Positions 19,401-28,400 of a stretch of 64,000 nt of DNA are shown piece by piece; within the stretch, counting starts at the first letter, position 1, and each line of letters begins with the position of its first letter. The notes under the pieces were generated by a model. The model searched no databases, was not told the origin of the DNA, and saw only the letters and a program-made list of their open reading frames with translations. Location of the stretch: contig NZ_FNBN01000008.1 in the NCBI RefSeq assembly GCF_900102545.1, positions 190,019 to 254,018 of the forward strand, given 5' to 3'. Position numbers and translations under genes: made by a program. Source of the stretch: Chitinophaga filiformis (GTDB taxonomy: Bacteria; Bacteroidota; Bacteroidia; Chitinophagales; Chitinophagaceae).

Positions 19401-22400
19401 GTGGCTCGTTGTTGTAAGGAGCGTGACTGAATACCGGCGTACCGAATTTGGTAGTGTAGTCAGTACCCTGTACGCAATCCACTGTCAGCGGACCAGGTAC
19501 GGATATCACAACAGGCGGAACATTCATCAGGGTCAGCATTACTGCGTTGCTGATGTTGCCTGTACATGCACCTGACATTACCACACGTCTGTACCAGGTA
19601 TTCTGTGTGATCATTGGAGGAGTATAAGTTGCATTTGTGCCGTTGGTAGCCACATTTACGAAGCCGGTAGTAGCATTTGTGATGCTCACCTGCCATTGGT
19701 AAGTGAAGGTACCGTTACCACCACTCAGGGTAGCGCCCTGCAGTGTAGCAGGAGTCTGGTTAGCACAAAGCAGCTGATCTGCGGTGATGGTGTTACCGAG
19801 GATTGCGCCCTGGTTAGTCAGCACCACTTCATCAGGAGTTGAAGTACATGTTCCGTTAGTGATTGTCCAGCGGAGGGTTACGGTACCACCGGCAGGAACT
19901 GTCACTTTCGTAGATGCGCTGTGTATGTCAGCGATAGTAGCCGTACCACTTACAATGGTCCAGGTACCGGTAGCGGTAGCAGGAGACGGTATGTTAGCCG
20001 ACATTGTAAAGTTTGGATCGTCACAATGAGTCTGATCAGCACCGGCAGCTGCGTTAGCTGGCATCTGGTGGTTGGTCAGGATCACATTATCAGATGTGGT
20101 ACAAGTACCGTTTTTGATAGTCCATGTAGCTGTTACAGTTACACCCGCAGGTACTGTGATCACAGCATTCGGATTGTTCCAGTCAGTAGCAGCGATGCTT
20201 GCAGTTGTACCCGCGGGCAGGCTCCATGTACCGGTACCAACAGAAGGAGTGTTGGCGGCCATTACGAAACGGTCGTTATCGCAATGCGTCATATCACCAC
20301 CAGCGTTGGCATTAGCCGGCTGTACGTAGTTGGTCAGGACAACATCATCGGAAGTTACACAGTTACCATTTCTGATAGTCCATGTAGCTGTTACAGTCAC
20401 ACCCGCAGGTACTGTGATGGCAGCATTTGGATTAGTACTGTCGGATACAGCGAATGATGCAGTAGTTCCGGCAGACAGGCTCCATTTACCTACACCAACA
20501 GATGGTGCGTTAGCGGCCATTCTGAAGGCAGGAGTGTTACACTGTTCCTGGTCAGGACCAGCGGCAGCAGCAGTTGGCTGTTGATAGTTGGTCAGTGTTA
20601 CATTATCGCTGGTAGTACATACTCCGTTGCGGATAGTCCATGTAGCTGTTACGGTTACACCGGCAGGTACATTTATTACTGCATTCGGGTTAGTACTGTC
20701 TGCCACCGCGAAGGAAGCAGTAGAACCAGCAGGCAGGCTCCATTTACCCACACCTACAGATGGCGTGTTAGCAGCCATTGTGAAGGCAGGAGTGTTACAC
20801 TGTGCCTGGTCAGGACCGGCAGCAGCAGGAGCTGGTGCAACATAGTTGGTCAGTCTTACAGTATCAGTAGTGGTACATACACCGTTGGTGATGGTCCAGA
20901 TCGCCTGAACTGACTGACCAGCAGGTACGTTGATCACTGCATTTCTGTTGGAACTGTCAGCCACCGCGAAGGAAGCGGTAGATCCGGCTACCAGGCTCCA
21001 TTTACCCACGCCTACAGATGGTGCAGCAGCAGCCATGGTGAAGGTTGGTGTGTTACATTTTTCCTGGTCAGGACCGGCAGCAGCAGGAGTTGGTGCTACA
21101 TAGTTGATGAGTGTTACATCATCAGTAGAAGTACAACTACCGTTTGTGATGGTCCAACGCAGTGTTACAGTAGTACCGGCATTTACAGTGATAGTAGCTG
21201 CCGCGTTGTTTATACTTGCCGCAGGGAGAGTGAATCCTGCAGGAGAAGAAGATACTACACTCCATGCACCGGTTCCCACAGTTGGCACGTTAGCAGCCAG
21301 CGTGAAGGATGGTGTGTTACACTTAGACTGGTCAGGACCAGCTGCAGATGTAGTCGGCGGAGCATCATTCTTTAATACCACATCGTCAGTCAATACGCAG
21401 GTACCATTGGTGATCGTCCAGCGGAGGGTCACAGTAGTACCGGCAGGTACGGTGATGGCAGCAGTTGGGTTGTTTACGCTCGCTGCAGGGAAAGTAAATC
21501 CGGCAGGAGAAGAAGACACCACGCTCCATGCACCTGTTCCTATAACTGGCGCGTTAGCCGCCAATGTGAAGGATGGTGTATTACACTTGGTCTGATCGGC
21601 GCCAGCAAGCGGAGTTGTTGGCAGTGCATTGTTAACCAGTGTTACATCGTCTGTAGTAGAACAAGTACCGTTAGTGGTCGTCCAGCGGAGAGTCACTGTA
21701 GTACCAGCAGGTACAGTGATGGTAGCGGTTGGGTTGCTTACGCTCGCAGCAGGGAATATAAATCCTGCAGGAGTAGAAGAAACTACGCTCCATGCACCAG
21801 TTCCAACAGTTGGCGCGTTAGCAGCCAGTGTGAAGGAAGGCGTATTACATTTAGTCTGATCAGCACCAGCAGCAGCAGTTGTTGGCGGAGCATCATTTTT
21901 CAGTACCACATCGTCAGTTAACACGCAGGTACCGTTAGTGATAGTCCAGCGCAGCGTTACTGTTGTACCGGCAGGTACAGTGATGGCAGCAGTTGGATTA
22001 TTCACACTCGCAGCAGGGAAGGTAAATCCTGCAGGAGTAGAAGAAACCACGCTCCATGCGCCTGTTCCCACAGTTGGTGCATTAGCAGCCAGTGTGAAGG
22101 CAGGAGTGTTACATTGAGTCTGGTCTGCACCAGCAGCAGGAGTAGTTGGTGGCGCATCGTTTGTCAGTGTTACCGCATCAGAAACGGAGCAGGTACCATT
22201 TACTACAGTCCATGTAGCTACTACTGAAACACCAGCAGGAACATTGATTACAGCGGTTGGGCTGTTCTGCTGACCTGCAGTGATGGTAGCAGTTGTACCA
22301 GCAGGCAGTGTCCACGTACCGGTTTGACCAGCAGCAGGTGCATTAGCTGCCATTGTAAAGGCAGGGGTATTACACTTAGTCTGATCAGCACCAGCTGCAG

Positions 22401-25400
22401 CAGTTGGCAGTGCATCGTTTGTCAGCGTTACCGCATCGGAAACGGAGCAGGAACCATTTACTACGGTCCATGTAGCTGTTACAGTTACACCAGCAGGTAC
22501 ATTAATTACCGCAGCTGGATTGTTCTGCTGACCAGCAGTGATGGTAGCAGTGGTACCAGCAGGCAGTGTCCATGTACCGGTTTGACCAGCAGCAGGCGTG
22601 TTGGCTGCCATGGTGAAGGCAGTGGTATTACACTGTGCCTGGTCTGGACCAGCAGTAGCTGTTGGCAGTGCATCATTAGTTAATGTTACTGCATCGGAAG
22701 TGGTACAAACACCATTTGTGATGGTCCAGGTAGCCACTACAGAAGTACCAACAGGTACAGTTATTACAGCGGTTGGGCTGTTTTGCTGACCAGCAGTGAT
22801 AGTTGCAGTAGAACCAGCAGGCAGTGTCCAGAGGCCGGTTCCCACAGTTGGTGCGTTAGCAGCCATTGTGAAGGCAGGTGTGTTACACTGTGCCTTATCC
22901 GGACCGGCAGCAGCAGGAGCTGGTGCTGCATAGTTGGTCAGTATAACATCGTCAGAAGTTACACATGTACCGTTAGTGATAGTCCATGTTGCAGTTACAG
23001 TCACACCCGCAGGTACGTTGATTACTGCATTTGGATTAGTACTGTCTGCCACAGCGAAGGAAGCAGTGGTGCCTGCTGTCAGGCTCCATTTACCTACGCC
23101 TACAGATGGTACGTTGGCCGCCATTGTGAAGGCTGGAGTATTACATTTTTCCTGGTCAGGACCCGCAGCAGCAGGTGATGGCATTTCATCATTTGTCAGC
23201 AGCACGGTGTCAACTGAAGGACAGGTACCATTGGTGATAGTCCAGATAGCTGTTACGGTAGCACCGGTTGGTACGTTGATCACAGCATTTGGTTTGTTTT
23301 CATCACCAGGAGTGATAGTACCAGGAGATCCGGCAGCCAGTGTCCAGGTACCGGTAGCACCAGGAACATCCGGAGCGTTTGCTGTCATAATGAATGTAGG
23401 AATGTTACAATCACGCTGATCAGGGCCTGCATTAGCAGGAGAAGGAGTCAGGAAGTTGGTCAGTGATACTTCATCGAAGTTTTCACAGAGACCGTTTTTG
23501 ATAGTCCAGCGGAGAACAGCGGTAGCACCGTTTGCAACAGTGATATGCGCCGCAGCCAGGTTTTCTTCACCAGCCGCGATAGTAGCAGCACCACTAATAA
23601 CAGTCCAGGTACCTACAGCACCAGGCACAGTTGGCGTATTTGCAGCTGTTACAAAGTCTGTACCAGCACATTTAGCCTGGTCTGGACCCGCATTAGCTAC
23701 GTCAGGTAACTGATAGTTGGTAATCACCAAATCATCGCTGGTAGTACATACACCATTGGTGATAGTCCATCTCAATGTCAGGACTGTACCCGCAGGGATG
23801 CTGAGGCTTGCGGTTGGGTTGTTCACCTGAGCCGCAGGGAAAGTAAAGCTGGCAGGAGATACCACGGTCCATGTACCGGTTGCACCGGCCACAGACGGAG
23901 CATTAGCCGCCAGGGTGAAGGTGGATGTATTATTACATTCCTGTTGGTCAGGACCTGCATTAGCGGCAGCTGGTGCCTCATCGTTGGTGAGGATCACATC
24001 GTCGCTCAGAGAGCAGGTACCGTTGGTGATAGTCCAGCGCAGTGTTACAGTAGTACCGGCGGGTACAGTGATAACTGCAGTTGGATTGTTCACACTTGCC
24101 GCAGGGAAAGTAAATCCGGCAGGAGTAGAGGAAACCACGCTCCATGCACCTGTTCCAACAGTTGGTGCGTTAGCAGCCAGTGTGAAGGAAGGTGTGTTAC
24201 ATTTTTCCTGGTCAGGACCAGCAACCGGAGTTGTTGGCTGAGCGTTGTTTATCAGGGTAACGTCATCTGTAGAAGTACAGCTGCCGTTAGTGATGGTCCA
24301 GCGCAGCGTTACAGTTGTACCGGCAGGTACAGTGATCGCCGCGGTTGGGTTGTTCACGCTCGCCGCAGGGAAAGTAAATCCGGCAGGAGTAGAAGAAACT
24401 ACGCTCCATGCACCGGTACCCACAGTTGGTGCGTTAGCAGCCAATGTGAAGGCAGGTGTATTACATTTTTCCTGGTCAGCACCAGCAGCAGCTGTAGTTG
24501 GCGGAGCATCATTTGTCAGTACCACGTCGTCTGAGAGAGAGCATGTACCGTTAGTGATGGTCCAGCGCAGCGTTACAGTTGAACCAACAGGTACAGTGAT
24601 GGCAGCAGTTGGGTTGTTCACGCTCGCCGCAGGGAAGGTAAATCCTGCAGGAGAAGAAGAAACTACGCTCCATGCGCCTGTTCCAACGGTTGGTGCATTA
24701 GCAGCCAGTGTGAAGGCAGGAGTGTTACATTTTGTCTGGTCTGCACCAGCAGCAGGAGTAGTTGGCGGTGCATCGTTTGTCAGGGTTACCTGATCGGAAA
24801 CGGAGCAGGTGCCATTTACTACAGTCCATGTAGCTGTTACAGTTACACCGGCAGGTACGTTGATCACCGCAGTTGGGCTGTTTGCCTGACCCGCAGTGAT
24901 GGTAGCAGTAGTACCGCCTGGCAGTGTCCATGTACCGGTTTGACCGGCAGCAGGTGTATTAGCTGCCATTGTGAAGGCAGGGGTATTACATTTTGCCTGG
25001 TCTGGACCCGCAGTAGCAGTTGGCAGTGCATCGTTTTTCAGCACAACGGCATCAGAAACGGAGCAGGTACCATTTACTACAGTCCATGTAGCTGTTACAG
25101 TTACACCGGCAGGTACATTAATTACCGCAGCTGGATTGTTCTGCTGACCAGCAGTGATGGTAGCAGTAGAACCAGCAGGCAGTGACCATGTACCGGTCTG
25201 ACCGGCAGCAGGTGTATTAGCTGCCATTGTGAAGGCAGTGGTATTACACTTAGTCTGGTCTGGACCAGCAGCAGCTGTTGGCAGTGCATCATTAGTTAAC
25301 ACCACCTGATCGGAAGTGGTACAAACACCATTTGTGATAGTCCATGTAGCAGTTACAGTTACACCGGCAGGAACATTAATTACCGCGGTTGGGCTGTTCT

Positions 25401-28400
25401 GCTGACCAGCAGTGATAGTAGCAGTAGTACCGCCAGGCAGTGTCCATGTACCGGTACCTACAGAAGCTGCATTGGCAGCCATTGTGAAGGAGGTAGTGTT
25501 ACACTTGCTCTGATCTGCACCAGCATTAGCAGCTGTTGGCGCTACATAGTTAATGAGTGTTACATCATCAGTAGAAGTACATGTACCATTGGTGATGGTC
25601 CAACGCAGTGTTACCGTAGTACCGGCAGGTACAGTGATAGCAGCAGTTGGGTTGTTTACACTAGCAGCAGGGAAAGTAAATCCGGCAGGAGTAGAAGAAA
25701 CTACGCTCCATGCGCCTGTACCCACAGTTGGCGTGTTAGCAGCCAGTGTGAAAGCAGGCGTGTTACACTTAGACTGGTCGGGACCAGCAGCAGATGTAGT
25801 TGGCGCAGCGTCATTCTTTAATATAACATCGTCAGTCAATACGCAGGTACCGTTAGTGATCGTCCAGCGGAGGGTCACAGTGGTACCGGCAGGTACGGTG
25901 ATGGTCGCAGTTGGGTTATTCACGCTCGCAGCAGGGAAGGTAAATCCAGCAGGAGTAGAAGAAACCACGCTCCATGCACCAGTTCCAACAGTTGGCGCGT
26001 TAGCAGCCAGTGTGAAGGAAGGTGTATTACATTTAGTCTGGTCTGCACCAGCAGCAGGAGTAGTTGGCAGTGCACTGTTAGTCAGTATCACATCATCAGT
26101 AGAAGTACATGTGCCATTAGTAATAGTCCAGCGCAGTGTTACCGTAGTACCGGCAGGTACAGTGATAGCAGCGGTTGGATTATTTACACTCGCTGCAGGG
26201 AAAGTGAAACCTGCAGGAGTAGAAGAAACTACGCTCCATGCGCCTGTTCCAACAGTTGGTGCGTTAGCAGCCAGTGTGAAGGAAGGCGTATTACATTTTG
26301 CCTGGTCAGCGCCAGCAGCAGCTGTAGTTGGCGGAGCATCATTTTTCAGTACCACGTCATCTGTAAGAGAGCAGGTACCGTTGGTGATCGTCCAACGCAA
26401 TGTTACTGTTGAACCAACAGGTACAGTGATAGTAGCTGTTGGGTTGTTTACGCTTGCCGCAGGGAAGGTAAATCCGGCAGGAGTGGAAGAAACCACACTC
26501 CATGCACCAGTTCCTACGGTTGGTGCGTTAGCAGCCAGTGTGAAGGATGTATTGTTACATTTTGTCTGATCAGCACCAGCAGCAGGAGTAGTTGGTGTCG
26601 CGTCGTTCTTCAGCGTTACCGCGTCAGAAACACTACAAGTGCCATTTACGACAGTCCATGTAGCTACTACAGTTACACCGGCAGGTACATTGATAACAGC
26701 GGTAGGGCTGTTTGTCTGACCAGCAGTGATAGTAGCAGTGGTGCCGCCAGGCAGTGTCCATGTACCGGTCTGACCGGCAGCAGGTGTATTAGCTGCCATT
26801 GTGAAGGCAGGAGTATTACACTTAGTCTGGTCAGGACCTGCAGCAGCTGTTGGCAGTGCATCGTTTTTCAGCACAACGGCATCTGAAACGGAACAGGTAC
26901 CATTTACTACAGTCCATGTAGCTGTTACGGTAACACCGGCAGGTACATTAATTACTGCGGCTGGGTTGTTCTGCTGACCAGCAGTGATGGTAGCAGTAGA
27001 ACCGCCAGGCAGTGACCATGTACCGGTACCTACAGCAGGTGTATTAGCCGCCATTGTGAAGGCAGTGGTATTACACTTAGTCTGATCAGGACCTGCAGCA
27101 GCTGTTGGCAGTGCATTATTAGTTAATACTACCTGATCTGAAGTAGTACATGCACCATTTGTGATAGTCCAGGTAGCCGTTACAGTTACACCGGCAGGAA
27201 CGTTAATTACAGCGGTTGGGCTGTTCGCCTGACCGGCAGTGATAGTAGCAGTAGTACCGCCAGGCAGTGTCCAGGTACCGGTACCTACAGAAGCTGCATT
27301 GGCAGCCATTGTGAAGGCGGTAGTGTTACACTTGGTCTGGTCAGGACCTGCAGCGGCAGGATTTGGCGCCTGGAATACAGTCACGGTAGCGCTCGCACAG
27401 GTAGTGTTGGAGCATGCACCGGTAGTTTCAGCACGTACATAATAAGTGGTGGTAGCGCTCACTGCTACGGTAATTGAAGTACCGGTACCTATTGGAGCAC
27501 CTACTCCACAACCTCCGGCATACCATACCCATGTTCCGTTTGGTGTACCGTCAGCTTTCTGTCCCAGGCTTCCACCCACAACAGACAGCGTACTTGTACC
27601 GGAAGTACAGATATTCGGTGAACCCACCGCAATACCAGTCGGAGCAACAGGAGGAGTTTCTACGCTCACAGAGAAAGGAACGGTAGAATCACAACCTGCA
27701 TTCAGGCTGTTCTTGTAGCTCAGGTTGAAGTTATATACGCCACGTGCAGTGCCCACAGGGTAGTTAATTACCACCGGCCATGCAGTGATAGGCTGGTTGT
27801 TAATCGCTGTAAATCCTGGCAGGGCAGGAACGCCGGCAGTAATACTGTAAGTATCCGGGTTACCACTTGTAGACAGTGTATCCAGTGAGAATGTACCGGA
27901 TGTGTTACAGGTAATAATAGATGGCTTCAGTGAAATTACCGGACGGGCAGTTTTATGTAATATAACAGTATCCACACTTGGCGTACAGTTCGCAGCATTC
28001 GTGATAGACCATGTCAGCACAATATCCTGCGGATTTGCGTTGGAGGTAACTGTTGTATTATATGCATGAATGTTTGCGATGGTAGCATTACCAGAGATAA
28101 GTTTCCATGTACCGGTTTCCGCGTACGGCCCGGTCAATGTACCATCCGGCTGGCTGGCATTCATCGTAAAGACATTGGTGGCACACAGTGTTGTGTCACG
28201 ACCCGCGTCACTGAAAGTTGGATCGTACAGGAGGGTTACTTCAACAAAGTCGCTGCTGGAGCAGGCTGTGTTGGCAGTAGCTTTCACTGTCCACTTGAAT
28301 CTTACCGTGATACCACCTTTCTTCAGTGTTACCCTTGTTCCCTTGAGATTAGGGAACATAATACTCGCATAGTTTTTGAAGTCAGCGGCAGTAATACTAG

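Noticed and set aside
25553-26569. Long plus-strand open frame (338 codons) and many others opposite the giant gene
   Set aside because: They lie antisense to the 29-unit repeat and repeat with its period; composition of the sense codons explains them.
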